53,337 nucleotides of DNA, taken from assembly GCA_902532645.1 (NCBI GenBank), contig CACAIU010000003.1, forward strand, positions 1 through 53,337. The letters are read 5' to 3'. The stretch comes from an uncultured Pelagibacteraceae bacterium. GTDB taxonomy: Bacteria > Pseudomonadota > Alphaproteobacteria > Pelagibacterales > Pelagibacteraceae. This document shows positions 39,048 through 51,299 of this stretch, piece by piece. Under the pieces are notes generated by a model. It made no database searches, was not told where the DNA came from, and worked only from the letters and a program-made list of their open reading frames with translations. The first letter of the stretch is position 1, and each line of letters begins with the position of its first letter. The position numbers and the translations under genes were made by a program.

Positions 39048-40487
39048 ATGTCTAATTATAAAACTGTTTTTTTTACACTAGGAATTTTGCAAATAATTTT
39101 AGGGATCTCAATGTTCATCCCTATAATTGCTCAATTTATTTATTCAGAAATAGATTCATCATTTTTTGGTGCATCTATTGTTACTATAATTTTTGGATCA
39201 TTATTTTTTCTTTCAAATCTAGACCACAACAAAAAATTAAATTTGCAACAAGCATTTTTATTAACTGCCTTGTCATGGTTAAGTATTGCTATTTTTGGAT
39301 CTTTACCATTTATATTTTCGACTATTGAACTTTCAATTACTGATGCTTTTTTTGAGAGTATGTCTGGTATTACAACAACTGGATCAACAATTATTTCTGA
39401 CTTAGAGAATACACCAAAAGGTATTCTATTATGGAGAGCAATACTTCAATGGTTGGGGGGTATTGGTATAATTGTTATGGCAATTACCCTGATGCCTATA
39501 ATGAATGTTGGTGGAATGCAATTATTTAAAATTTCTAGCAACGACTCATCTGAAAAAATTCTTCCTAAATCAAAAGAAATAGCTTTAAGACTTATTTATA
39601 TTTATTCAGGCCTAACTGCTCTTTGTGCATTATCATATTGGGTATTTGGAATGGGAAAATTTGATAGTTTAACTCATTCTATGACTACCATAGCTACAGG
39701 TGGATTTTCTAATTATAATCAATCTATCGGATATTTTGACAGTGTTCTTATAGAAATATCATCGATGATTTTTATAATTTTAGGAAGTATTCCATTTATT
39801 GCATATATTAAATTTATTAGTGGTAATAAAAAAATATTTTTAAACGATATTCAAATCAGAACATTTATTAAGATAATAATTATAAGTATTATTATATTAT
39901 CAATTTATTTATTATTTAATAATAACGGAAACTTTAGTTTAAGATCTATTTTTTTTAATACGATTTCAATATTGACTGGAACAGGTTATGTAAATGCTGA
40001 ATTTGATGGTTGGGGAAGCTTTCCTATAACAATATTTCTTGCATTAATGTTTATTGGGGGCTGTGCTGGATCAACTGCTTGTGGAGTCAAAATTTTTAGA
40101 ATTCAAATTCTATATTTATTTATATTAAATCAATTAAAAAAAATTATATATCCCAAGGGAATATTTGTAATTAAATACGATCAAGGATCTGTTGATGATA
40201 AATTTATTGCATCAATAATTTCATTTATTTATTTTTACTTTGTTATTTTTTTTATTTTAGCTGCATTATTATCATTAACTGGTCTTGATTTTATAACTGC
40301 TATCTCTGGAGCAGCAACATCAATATCAAATGTTGGTCCAGGTTTAGGTCCTATAATAGGACCTAATGGAGATTTTTCATCTTTGCCCGATATTTCTAAA
40401 TGGATCTTAACTGTAGGCATGATTTTAGGTAGACTTGAGTTGTTTGCAATATTAGTATTGTTCTTACCATCTTTTTGGAGAAATTAA
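39048..40487 (+). CDS. trkH: TrkH family potassium uptake protein
   Basis: FFESMSGITTTGSTII selectivity loop, GGIGIIVMAITLMPIM, GGCAGSTACGVKIFR, ISNVGPGLG. Confidence 0.93.
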   Translation: MSNYKTVFFTLGILQIILGISMFIPIIAQFIYSEIDSSFFGASIVTIIFGSLFFLSNLDHNKKLNLQQAFLLTALSWLSIAIFGSLPFIFSTIELSITDAFFESMSGITTTGSTIISDLENTPKGILLWRAILQWLGGIGIIVMAITLMPIMNVGGMQLFKISSNDSSEKILPKSKEIALRLIYIYSGLTALCALSYWVFGMGKFDSLTHSMTTIATGGFSNYNQSIGYFDSVLIEISSMIFIILGSIPFIAYIKFISGNKKIFLNDIQIRTFIKIIIISIIILSIYLLFNNNGNFSLRSIFFNTISILTGTGYVNAEFDGWGSFPITIFLALMFIGGCAGSTACGVKIFRIQILYLFILNQLKKIIYPKGIFVIKYDQGSVDDKFIASIISFIYFYFVIFFILAALLSLTGLDFITAISGAATSISNVGPGLGPIIGPNGDFSSLPDISKWILTVGMILGRLELFAILVLFLPSFWRN

Positions 40488-40489
40488 TT

Positions 40490-41866
40490 ATGTCTGAAAC
40501 AAATAAACAAACATGGCTTGATTCTCTTTCGGTTTATAAAGATATTCGAATGGTAAGAATTCTTTTATTAGGTGCAATAAGTGGTTTCCCCTGGGTATTA
40601 ATTGCAAGCAGTTTGAGTCTTTGGCTTAAAGAAGAAGGTCTTAGTAGATCAACAATTGGATGGGCAGGTTTAATTTTTGGAGTATACGCTTTCAATTATT
40701 TATGGGCTCCCATTATAGATAGAATTCAAATTCCAATACTAACAAAAAAATTAGGCCATAGAAGAGGCTGGATAGTTTTGATGCAATTAATTATTTTGTT
40801 AAGTCTTGTTGTTTGGAGTGTGATTAATCCAACTGAAAATTTAGCTTTGTTGATTACTGTAGGTTTAATAATTGCTATTGCGTCCGCAACCCAAGATATA
40901 ACTGTAGATGCATTAAGAATTGAACAGATAAATGAAAATGAGGGAAAATCAATGGCTGCTGGTGCAGCTATGGCTGTTGTTGGTTGGTGGACAGGTTATA
41001 AATTAGGTGGAGTTGTTGCTTTATTCACAGCAGAATTTTTTGAAAACCTAGGGGTAACTGACTACTGGCAGGCTACTTTTTTAATTTTAGGTATTTTAAT
41101 AATTTTAATGAATATTGGATTAATGTTTGTTCATGAACCTATAGAAACAAATAGACAAGCAAAACAAAGAGAAACAGATAAATTGATTGAAGGAAAATTT
41201 GGATCTAGCAATATAATTACAAACTTTATCGCGTATATTACAGGAACTATAGGTGGACCTATTATTAGTTTTTTTAGAAAAAATGGTTTTGCTATTGCAG
41301 CTGGAATTTTAGGATTTGTTTTTTTGTTTAAAATAGGCGAGGCATTTATGGGAAGAATGTCTATTGTTTTTTATAAAGAAATTGGATTCTCCAAAGGTCA
41401 AATTGCGATTTATTCAAAAGGACTTGGTTGGATAACAACAGTTGTATTTACTTTGTTGGGTGGTGTAATGGCTATGAGAGCTGGAACAATTAAAACTATG
41501 TTCTTTGCGGGAGGGTTAATGGCTGTAACCAATCTTTTATTTGCAGTTTTAGCATGGACTGGAAAATCAGAAATTTTATTTGCAATTGCGGTAATAGCTG
41601 ACGATATCACAGCAGCTTTTGCAACTGTAGCATTTGTTGCATTCATATCATTACTAGTTGATAGAACTTATACAGCCACACAGTACGCATTACTTGCTTC
41701 TATTGGTACTGCTGGTCGTACTACCCTGGCCTCATCATCAGGAGCTTTAGTTGACTGGTTAAATGGAGATTGGGGAACATTTTTTGTTTTAACGACTATT
41801 ATGGTGATACCGTCGTTGATTTGTTTGTGGTTAATTAAAAACAAAATTAAAATTGGTGCAAAATAA
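40490..41866 (+). CDS. MFS transporter (AmpG-like)
   Basis: 12-TM, SSLSLWLKEEGLSRSTIGWAGLIFGVYAFNYLWAPIID, ATQDITVDALRIE; ATG at 40490 preferred over 40475. Confidence 0.87.
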   Translation: MSETNKQTWLDSLSVYKDIRMVRILLLGAISGFPWVLIASSLSLWLKEEGLSRSTIGWAGLIFGVYAFNYLWAPIIDRIQIPILTKKLGHRRGWIVLMQLIILLSLVVWSVINPTENLALLITVGLIIAIASATQDITVDALRIEQINENEGKSMAAGAAMAVVGWWTGYKLGGVVALFTAEFFENLGVTDYWQATFLILGILIILMNIGLMFVHEPIETNRQAKQRETDKLIEGKFGSSNIITNFIAYITGTIGGPIISFFRKNGFAIAAGILGFVFLFKIGEAFMGRMSIVFYKEIGFSKGQIAIYSKGLGWITTVVFTLLGGVMAMRAGTIKTMFFAGGLMAVTNLLFAVLAWTGKSEILFAIAVIADDITAAFATVAFVAFISLLVDRTYTATQYALLASIGTAGRTTLASSSGALVDWLNGDWGTFFVLTTIMVIPSLICLWLIKNKIKIGAK

Positions 41867-42602
41867 TTTTTACTTCATAGGTAATTTTTCGAATATTTAC
41901 AAAAATCCTTCGAGAAGATCTGAGGTAACCTCACAAATTATATATGGTGAAAAATTCAAAATTTTAGCAAAAAATAAAAATTGGATAAAAATTAAAACTT
42001 TATTTGATAATTATGAGGGGTTTATAAAAAATTCAAAATACATAGAAAAATTTAGCCCTAATTATAAAGTTTGTTCACTAAAAGCGAAGATTTTTAAAAA
42101 ACCTGGAATTGGAACTAACGGTTGGCTTCCACTTGCATCAAAATTGTCTGTATTTGAGCAAAATAAGAATTTCGTAAAAATTGAAAAAAATAAATGGATT
42201 AAAAAAACAGATATTAAAAAATTAAATCATAAAGAAAATAATTTTACAAAAATATTTAAAAAATTTCTAAATGTAAAATATGTATGGGGTGGAAAAACAT
42301 TTCAAGGTGTTGATTGCTCAGCCTTATTACAAATATTTTTTTGTTATAATAATTCGTTTTATCCAAGAGATACAAAAGATCAGATCAAATATACAAAAAA
42401 GAATTCAAAAAAAAGACAATTTAAAAAGGGAGACATTATTTTTTGGAAAGGTCATGTTGCTATGTGTTTAAATTCTAAACAACTAATTCATGCTTATGGT
42501 CCAGAAAGAAAAGTAATTATTATGCCAATTATAGAAACAATTAATAGAATTCAAAAAACTGCCAAGCTAAAAGTAAAAAAAGTATCTAGGATAAAATATT
42601 AA
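41853..42602 (+). CDS. SH3-like / NlpC-P60 cell-wall hydrolase
   Basis: YVWGGKTFQGVDCSALLQ catalytic Cys, KGHVAMCLNSKQLIHAYG catalytic His. Confidence 0.88.
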   Translation: MVQNNFYFIGNFSNIYKNPSRRSEVTSQIIYGEKFKILAKNKNWIKIKTLFDNYEGFIKNSKYIEKFSPNYKVCSLKAKIFKKPGIGTNGWLPLASKLSVFEQNKNFVKIEKNKWIKKTDIKKLNHKENNFTKIFKKFLNVKYVWGGKTFQGVDCSALLQIFFCYNNSFYPRDTKDQIKYTKKNSKKRQFKKGDIIFWKGHVAMCLNSKQLIHAYGPERKVIIMPIIETINRIQKTAKLKVKKVSRIKY

Positions 42603-43495
42603 CTTCTTCCAAAGTCAGGCTTATCAATATCTTGTTTCAATTTAATGATTTTTGACCTTACTTTTTTAGTCTGAATAAGTTTATTTACAATAGACTTATT
42701 ATTTTTTGAATTAATATCTTTTTTAAATTGATTTAAATTTTTAATAAATAAATCAATTGCTTTTGAAATATTATTTTTATTATTAAAAAAAATATCTCTC
42801 CACATGATTTCATTTGATGCTGCAATCCTAGAAAAATCTCTTAATCCACCAGCGCTATATTTGATTAGCTTATAATTTTGTTTTTTTTCAAAATCTTGTG
42901 CAGATTTCACCAAATTATATGCAATTAAGTGTGGTAAATGACTAGTAATAGAAAAGATTTTGTCATGTTTTTCAGCGCTCATAACAACTACTTTTGCTCC
43001 AATTTTTTTCCAAAACTTAGTCAGAATATTTATAGTATTTTTTTTAATATTTTTTTCTTTTATTATTATACACCATCTATCAGTGAACATATTTTCTTTA
43101 CCATGCTCTGGTCCACTGACCTCCGATCCAGCTATTGGGTGACTTTGAACCCAATGAATACCTTTCTTTAAAAATTTATTTATAATTTTAGAAGTTTCAA
43201 TTTTTGAAGAACCAATATCTGTAATTAATGTTTTTGATGGTATAAAATTATTAATCTTTAAAATAATATTTTTGTATTCACTCATTGGTGTACAAAAGAT
43301 GATTAGGTCAGAATTACTTACACCTTCTTTTAATGATTTAACAATTGTTCCGGGTAATTTTAATCTTTTTATTTTAGCAATATTAGATTTTGATTTTTCG
43401 TAAATAAATATTTTTTTTGCTATTTTTTTTTTACTAATACACCTTAATAAAGACGAACCTAACAATCCACAGCCAATAATTAAAATATTTTTCAT
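42599..43495 (-). CDS. tyrA: Prephenate dehydrogenase
   Basis: NILIIGCGLLGSSLLR, HPIAGSEVSGPEHG, ITSHLPHLIAY. Confidence 0.92.
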   Translation of the reverse strand: MKNILIIGCGLLGSSLLRCISKKKIAKKIFIYEKSKSNIAKIKRLKLPGTIVKSLKEGVSNSDLIIFCTPMSEYKNIILKINNFIPSKTLITDIGSSKIETSKIINKFLKKGIHWVQSHPIAGSEVSGPEHGKENMFTDRWCIIIKEKNIKKNTINILTKFWKKIGAKVVVMSAEKHDKIFSITSHLPHLIAYNLVKSAQDFEKKQNYKLIKYSAGGLRDFSRIAASNEIMWRDIFFNNKNNISKAIDLFIKNLNQFKKDINSKNNKSIVNKLIQTKKVRSKIIKLKQDIDKPDFGRS

Positions 43496-44577
43496 TTTTT
43501 CAATACTTGTTTAATAACACTCATAAACTTTAAGTTTTCCTTTTTAGATCCAATAGTTAACCTTAATTTATTCTTTATATGATAACCATCTTCTGTTGAT
43601 CTTAAAATAATTCCCTTATTTTTAAGATTTTTATATAAAAATTTTGCTGAATACCTGCATTTTTCAAAATTTAGTAACAAAAAATTTGCTGAAACTGAAT
43701 TTGAAAAAATATTATATGTCTCGAGAAATTTTTTAATTTTTCTAGAATATAATAAATTATGTCTAATCGATTTATTTATAAAAGATTTATCCTTCAGTGA
43801 CTCAATGGCAGCTAATTGAGCAATACCATTTACATTAAATGGTGGTTTTATAATGTTTAGTGCATTCACTATTTTTTTTGATCCATATCCCCAACCTACT
43901 CTCAGAGAAGCTAATCCAAACATTTTAGAAAAAGTTCTAAGGATGAAAACATTGTCTTTATTCTTGAACAAATCTAACCCTGAGGAATAATCTTTATTTT
44001 TCATATATTCCGCATAAGCATCATCAATAACTAATAAAATTCTTTTATTTAATCTTTTTCTTAATTCTAAAACCTCTTTTTTATTTAAGTAAGTTCCTGT
44101 TGGATTGTTTGGGTTGGCTATAAAGACGATTTTAGTTTTTTTTGTTATTTTTTTTATAATTTCATTTACTGAAACTTTAAAATTAATTTCTTTTGCAAAT
44201 ACAACTTTTGCACCAACAATTTTTGAGTAAATTCTGTACATTAAAAAACTATACTCAGGTACTACAACCTCATCTTTCGGGTTTAAAAACAACTGACAGA
44301 GCATTTGAATAACTTCATCTGAACCTGCTCCACAAATAATTTTCTCAGAATTACACTTACAAGCTTTAGATATCGCTTTTCTTAAATTTTGAGATTTTCC
44401 ATCTGGATATTTATCTAAATTCAGATTTTTATTTGATATTATTTTCTTTGCTTTAGGGCTCATACCTAAAGCAGACTCATTGGCAGAAAGCTTAATTACT
44501 TTCTTAAGTTTCTTAACTTTTGATTTGCCAGGCTTATAAGCCTCAATATTAAATTTTTTGAAATTTGGAGTTATCAT
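43492..44577 (-). CDS. hisC: Histidinol-phosphate aminotransferase
   Basis: KLSANESALGMSP, FIANPNNPTGTY, RTFSKMFGLASLRVGWG. Confidence 0.93.
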   Translation of the reverse strand: MITPNFKKFNIEAYKPGKSKVKKLKKVIKLSANESALGMSPKAKKIISNKNLNLDKYPDGKSQNLRKAISKACKCNSEKIICGAGSDEVIQMLCQLFLNPKDEVVVPEYSFLMYRIYSKIVGAKVVFAKEINFKVSVNEIIKKITKKTKIVFIANPNNPTGTYLNKKEVLELRKRLNKRILLVIDDAYAEYMKNKDYSSGLDLFKNKDNVFILRTFSKMFGLASLRVGWGYGSKKIVNALNIIKPPFNVNGIAQLAAIESLKDKSFINKSIRHNLLYSRKIKKFLETYNIFSNSVSANFLLLNFEKCRYSAKFLYKNLKNKGIILRSTEDGYHIKNKLRLTIGSKKENLKFMSVIKQVLKK

Positions 44578-44650
44578 TTTTTTTAATTTATGTGCTCTTT
44601 ATAGATAAAATTACAAAATTTTATAGAGAATAAGAGGATTTTTTAAAAAA

Positions 44651-44656
44651 TTGACA
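44651..44656 (+). promoter_or_regulatory. Candidate -35 element (TTGACA) for the metX leader
   Basis: Exact TTGACA upstream of the riboswitch; -10 element not clearly resolved. Confidence 0.4.
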
Positions 44657-44680
44657 TAATAAATAAGTTCTAGTAAAAAA

Positions 44681-44734
44681 TTTATGCGCTGATTTAACTG
44701 AATTGCGAGCGCATAAAAAAAACCGCTAAAATAG
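44681..44734 (+). promoter_or_regulatory. SAM-II riboswitch upstream of metX
   Basis: TTTATGCGCTGATTTAACTGAATTGCGAGCGCATAAAAAAAACCGCTAAAATAG: 10-bp P1 (44681-44690/44708-44717) and the conserved GCGCUGAUUUAAC, UUGCnAGCGC and GCUAAA blocks; located before a methionine biosynthesis gene. Confidence 0.93.
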
Positions 44735-44768
44735 TTTTTTTTCTCACAATTCAAAACAGCCTAAAGCT

Positions 44769-45884
44769 ATGAATACTAAGAAAGACATAAAAACTTTAAT
44801 TGTTAAAAAACCACTAAAATTAGACTGTGGAAAGACCATAAAAGATTTTCCAATAGCCTATGAAACTTACGGTTCACTTAATTCAAAAAAAGATAATGCA
44901 ATATTAGTTTTTCATGCTCTAACAGGAGATCAATTTGTAACCGGAATAAACCCTGTAACTAACAAAGAGGGTTGGTGGAGTTATGCAGTAGGTCCTGATA
45001 AAGCTATCGATACAAATAAATATTTTGTTATTTGCTCTAACGTAATTGGTGGATGTATGGGATCATACGGACCAAGTCATAAAGATAATTATCAAAAAAT
45101 TTTTGGAACAAATTTTCCAGTTATTACAATTAATGATATGGTGAATGCTCAATATAATTTACTTGATCATTTTGGTATTGATAAACTATTTTCTATAACT
45201 GGCGGTTCAATGGGAGGTATGCAAGTCCTTCAGTTTATAAGTAACTTTCCTGATAAATCTAAAACAGTGATACCGATAGCAACCACATCTAGTCATTCAG
45301 CACAAAATATTGCTTTTAACGAGCTAGGTAGACAAGCTATTACAGCTGACAGTAACTGGAAAGATGGGAACTATACATCAAACGAAACTAATCCCAGAAA
45401 AGGATTGGCAGTAGCTAGAATGGCAGCTCATATTACTTATTTATCTAAAAAAGGTTTACAAGAAAAATTTGGAAGAAAGTTACAAGAAAGAGAAGACCTT
45501 AAATTTGGATTTGACGCTGATTTTCAAATAGAAAGTTATTTAAGATATCAGGGTTCTGTTTTCGTAGATAGATTTGATGCGAATAGTTATCTTTATATTA
45601 CTAGAGCTATGGATTATTTTGATTTAGCTAAGCAATTCAAAGGTAATCTTTCAGAAGCATTTATAAATACAAAAGCAAAATTTTTTATAATTTCATTCAC
45701 TTCAGATTGGCTTTATCCAACCCAAGAAAATAAAGATATTGTGATTGCTTTAAACTCAATAGGAGCTGATGTTGGATTTGCAGAAATTGAGTCAGATAAA
45801 GGTCACGACTCTTTTTTACTAGACATTCCTGATTTCTTAAGCGCACTTAAAAACTTTTTAGATAAATCTTACGAAGAAAATTAA
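44769..45884 (+). CDS. metX: Homoserine O-acetyltransferase (MetX family)
   Basis: IAYETYGSLN, HALTGDQ, ITGGSMGGMQVLQF nucleophile elbow, followed by metW. Confidence 0.95.
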   Translation: MNTKKDIKTLIVKKPLKLDCGKTIKDFPIAYETYGSLNSKKDNAILVFHALTGDQFVTGINPVTNKEGWWSYAVGPDKAIDTNKYFVICSNVIGGCMGSYGPSHKDNYQKIFGTNFPVITINDMVNAQYNLLDHFGIDKLFSITGGSMGGMQVLQFISNFPDKSKTVIPIATTSSHSAQNIAFNELGRQAITADSNWKDGNYTSNETNPRKGLAVARMAAHITYLSKKGLQEKFGRKLQEREDLKFGFDADFQIESYLRYQGSVFVDRFDANSYLYITRAMDYFDLAKQFKGNLSEAFINTKAKFFIISFTSDWLYPTQENKDIVIALNSIGADVGFAEIESDKGHDSFLLDIPDFLSALKNFLDKSYEEN

Positions 45885-45886
45885 TT

Positions 45887-46483
45887 ATGAAAAATGAATT
45901 TCAGGTAATAGCTAATTTAATTGAAAAAGATAAGAAAGTCTTAGATGTAGGTTGTGCTGATGGAACTTTGATGAAATTTTTAAAGGATAATAAAAATATA
46001 AATATAAGAGGATTAGAGATTTCAAAAGAAAAGGTGCAAGAGTGTATTGCAAAAGGTTTAACTGTAATTGAAGGAAATGCAGAAAAAGATTTAAAGCAAT
46101 TTCCAGACAAATCATTTGATTATGTTGTTTTAAGTCAAACCCTTCAAGCTTTTCTTAATCCTGAATTAGTTTTAGATGAACTTTTAAGAGTTGGAAAAAA
46201 AGCAATAGTTACAGTTCCTAATTTTGGATACTGGAAAGTAAGATTTCATTTATTATTAAAAGGTACAATGCCAATTACAAAAACATTACCAGATGAATGG
46301 TATAACACACCAAATTTGCATATGTGTACAATCAAAGATTTTTTTTATTTCGTAAAATCAAAAGATATTAAAATTTTTAAATCACTCGCTTTAAATAATC
46401 TTAATTCATCAATAATAAATGAGAGTAATTTAGGATTTAAAAATTTGTTTGCAGATCTAGGTATATTTTTGATAGAAAAATAA
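45887..46483 (+). CDS. metW: Methionine biosynthesis protein MetW
   Basis: VLDVGCADGTLMKFL, DYVVLSQTLQAF, TVPNFGYWKVRFHLLLKGTMPITK. Confidence 0.95.
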   Translation: MKNEFQVIANLIEKDKKVLDVGCADGTLMKFLKDNKNINIRGLEISKEKVQECIAKGLTVIEGNAEKDLKQFPDKSFDYVVLSQTLQAFLNPELVLDELLRVGKKAIVTVPNFGYWKVRFHLLLKGTMPITKTLPDEWYNTPNLHMCTIKDFFYFVKSKDIKIFKSLALNNLNSSIINESNLGFKNLFADLGIFLIEK

Positions 46484-46484
46484 A

Positions 46485-47204
46485 ATGCGTATTGAAATTA
46501 TACCCTGTCTTCAAGATAACTATAGCTATTTAATAATAGACGAAAGTAACAATTTTGCATGTGTTGTAGATCCAAGCGAGTCTGAACCAATAATAAATTT
46601 CCTAAAGAATAAAAATATAAAATTAAAATATATTCTTAATACTCATCATCATTATGATCATATCGGAGGAAATCAAGAATTAAAAAAAAAATATGGATCA
46701 GTTGTTGTGGGTTTTAAAGGTGACTCGAAAAGAATACCGGAGATAGACATATTGTTAGAAGATAATCAAATATGGAAAGCTGAAAACTTTGAAGCTAAAA
46801 TTATGCATATACCTGGACACACATCAGGACATATTTGTTTTAATTTTTTTAAAGAAAAATTAGTTTTTACTGGAGATACACTTTTCTCACTTGGCTGTGG
46901 AAGAATATTTGAAGGCTCTTATGAAGAAATGTTTGAATCTTTGAGCAAAATTAAATTATTACCAAAAGATACAAAAATTTATTGTGGTCATGAATACACT
47001 CTTAACAATGCAAAATTTTGTAAAAAATATGATTCTGAGAATAAAGATTTACAAAAAAAAATAAAAAAAATTGAAAAATTAAGAGAAAATGGAATTCCTA
47101 CCATACCCTCAACTTTAAAAGAGGAATTGGATTGTAATATATTTTTAAGAGCAAAAGATGTAGAAACCTTTTCAAAATTAAGAGATTTTAAGGATAATTT
47201 CTAA
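46485..47204 (+). CDS. gloB: Hydroxyacylglutathione hydrolase (glyoxalase II)
   Basis: LNTHHHYDHIGGN, HIPGHTSGHICF, TGDTLFSLGCGRIFEG. Confidence 0.95.
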   Translation: MRIEIIPCLQDNYSYLIIDESNNFACVVDPSESEPIINFLKNKNIKLKYILNTHHHYDHIGGNQELKKKYGSVVVGFKGDSKRIPEIDILLEDNQIWKAENFEAKIMHIPGHTSGHICFNFFKEKLVFTGDTLFSLGCGRIFEGSYEEMFESLSKIKLLPKDTKIYCGHEYTLNNAKFCKKYDSENKDLQKKIKKIEKLRENGIPTIPSTLKEELDCNIFLRAKDVETFSKLRDFKDNF

Positions 47205-47214
47205 TTAATTCGGC

Positions 47215-47242
47215 TTGACTAAAGGCTGACTACAACTATATT
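47215..47242 (+). promoter_or_regulatory. Sigma70-type promoter for the rplU-rpmA-obg operon
   Basis: TTGACT (47215-47220), 16-bp spacer, TATATT (47237-47242), 27 bp before rplU ATG. Confidence 0.6.
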
Positions 47243-47268
47243 GCGGTAACTTTAAATTAAATCATACT

Positions 47269-47667
47269 ATGTCATACGCAGTAATAAAAACAGGTGGAAA
47301 ACAGTATAAAGTAAAATCTGGAGAAATTCTAAAGATTGAAAAACTACCAGACTCTAAACCTGAGACCAAAATAGAGTTTAATGAAATTTTGGCATATGGT
47401 GATAACAAATCAATTGAAATTGGAACTCCAAATGTTGAGGGTGCAAAAGTAGAAGCTGATTTAATTAAAAATAGCAAAAATAGAACTATTTTAATTTTTA
47501 AAAAAAGAAGAAGACAAAATTCAAGAAGAAAAAATGGGCATAGACAAGAATATTCTATGATAAGAATTAAGAAAATTTTTTCAAAAGATGGTAAAGTGTT
47601 ATCAGAAGCTGAAAAAATTTCTAAAACTTCAAAAAAAGAAGAAGTTAAGGAAGCAGTAAGTAAATAG
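47269..47667 (+). CDS. rplU: 50S ribosomal protein L21
   Basis: SYAVIKTGGKQYKVKSGEIL; FKKRRRQNSRRKNGHRQ. Confidence 0.96.
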   Translation: MSYAVIKTGGKQYKVKSGEILKIEKLPDSKPETKIEFNEILAYGDNKSIEIGTPNVEGAKVEADLIKNSKNRTILIFKKRRRQNSRRKNGHRQEYSMIRIKKIFSKDGKVLSEAEKISKTSKKEEVKEAVSK

Positions 47668-47681
47668 TTATTAGGTAAATT

Positions 47682-47936
47682 ATGGCAACAAAAAAAGCAG
47701 GTGGATCATCACGAAACGGACGAGATAGTGCTGGTAGAAGACTTGGTGTAAAAAAGTATGGTGGTGAAACAGTAATTCCTGGAAACATAATTGTTAGACA
47801 AAGAGGAACTAAGATTTTTCCGGGTGAAAATGTTGGTATGGGTAAAGATCATTCAATATTTTCAGTTGTTAAAGGGAAAGTTGTCTTCAAAAAATCTAAA
47901 TCAGATAGAACTTTCGTTTCTGTAAAGCCCAATTAA
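47682..47936 (+). CDS. rpmA: 50S ribosomal protein L27
   Basis: [29 protein letters not shown]. Confidence 0.97.
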   Translation: MATKKAGGSSRNGRDSAGRRLGVKKYGGETVIPGNIIVRQRGTKIFPGENVGMGKDHSIFSVVKGKVVFKKSKSDRTFVSVKPN

Positions 47937-47952
47937 TAGTACAACCAATTAA

Positions 47953-50047
<2,095 letters not shown>

Positions 50048-51298
50048 ATGATTAAATATATGAATTTAATTGGAATTAAAGCTCGAAAGGCTAGTGAGTA
50101 TAAAATTGCAACTGAAGTAAAAAATAAAGTTTTAAATGATTACGCAAAATTAATTAAGAATGAAAAAAAATTTATTATTAATCAAAATTCAAAAGATATT
50201 AATTACGCAAGAAAAAAAGGGTTAAAAGAGAACTTAATCAAAAGACTTCATTTAAATGAAAATAAATTAGATGGAATTATAAATTCTATTTTAAAAATAG
50301 CTAAATTAAGGGACCCTATTGATAGTACTTTAGAAAAATGGAAAAGACCAAATGGTTTGAATATTAAAAGAGTGTCAATACCAATTGGAGTGATTGGGGT
50401 TATTTATGAAAGTAGACCAAATGTAACTTCAGATGTTGCTTGTCTTTGTTTTAAATCTGGAAATGTAGTGATTTTGAAAGGAGGCTCCGAGGCCATAAAT
50501 TCAAATAAAGCTTTAGCTAAGTTGTTTAGAAAAGCACTTAAAAAAAATAAAGTTGAAGAAAACTTTATACAATTTATCGATTCAAAACAAAGAAGGCTTG
50601 TGGATATTATGCTTTCTAAAATGAAAAAATATATCGATGTCATCATACCACGTGGTGGAAAAAATTTAGTTAAAAAAGTTTTAGAATTATCCAAAGTACC
50701 TATAATTGGGCACTTAGAGGGACTTTGTCATACTTATATAGATAAAGATGCAGAATTAAAAATGGCTAAAGAAGTTGTTTATAACGCTAAATTAAGAAAT
50801 ACAAGTATTTGCGGTGCGACTGAAACTATTCTTATTCATAAAAATATAGTCAAAAAATTTAGTAATACTATTTTGCAGGCACTTGAAAATAATGGTTGTA
50901 AAATAATTGGTGATAAGATTTTGAAGAATTATTACAAAGGTCAAGTATATCCTGCAAAAGAAAAAGATTGGTCAACTGAATATTTGGCATCAATTGTATC
51001 TGTTAAAGTTGTTAAAAATTCTGAAGAGGCAATTAAGCATATTAATAAATATGGCACTATGCACACTGACTGCATCATTACAAAAAATAAAAAAACAGCA
51101 AAATATTTCTTAAAAAATGTTAAAAGCTCAATTGCGATGCATAATACCTCAACTCAATTTGCTGATGGCGGTGAATTTGGATTTGGTGGAGAAGTTGGAA
51201 TTTCTACTAATACTCTACCACCAAGAGGTCCTGTAGGTTTAAATCAATTGATTTCATATAAATATGAAATCACTAGTAATGGTAAAATAAGAAATTAA
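50048..51298 (+). CDS. proA: Glutamate-5-semialdehyde dehydrogenase
   Basis: RVSIPIGVIGVIYESRPNVT, RNTSICGATETIL, FGFGGEVGIST. Confidence 0.96.
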   Translation: MIKYMNLIGIKARKASEYKIATEVKNKVLNDYAKLIKNEKKFIINQNSKDINYARKKGLKENLIKRLHLNENKLDGIINSILKIAKLRDPIDSTLEKWKRPNGLNIKRVSIPIGVIGVIYESRPNVTSDVACLCFKSGNVVILKGGSEAINSNKALAKLFRKALKKNKVEENFIQFIDSKQRRLVDIMLSKMKKYIDVIIPRGGKNLVKKVLELSKVPIIGHLEGLCHTYIDKDAELKMAKEVVYNAKLRNTSICGATETILIHKNIVKKFSNTILQALENNGCKIIGDKILKNYYKGQVYPAKEKDWSTEYLASIVSVKVVKNSEEAIKHINKYGTMHTDCIITKNKKTAKYFLKNVKSSIAMHNTSTQFADGGEFGFGGEVGISTNTLPPRGPVGLNQLISYKYEITSNGKIRN

Positions 51299-51299
51299 A

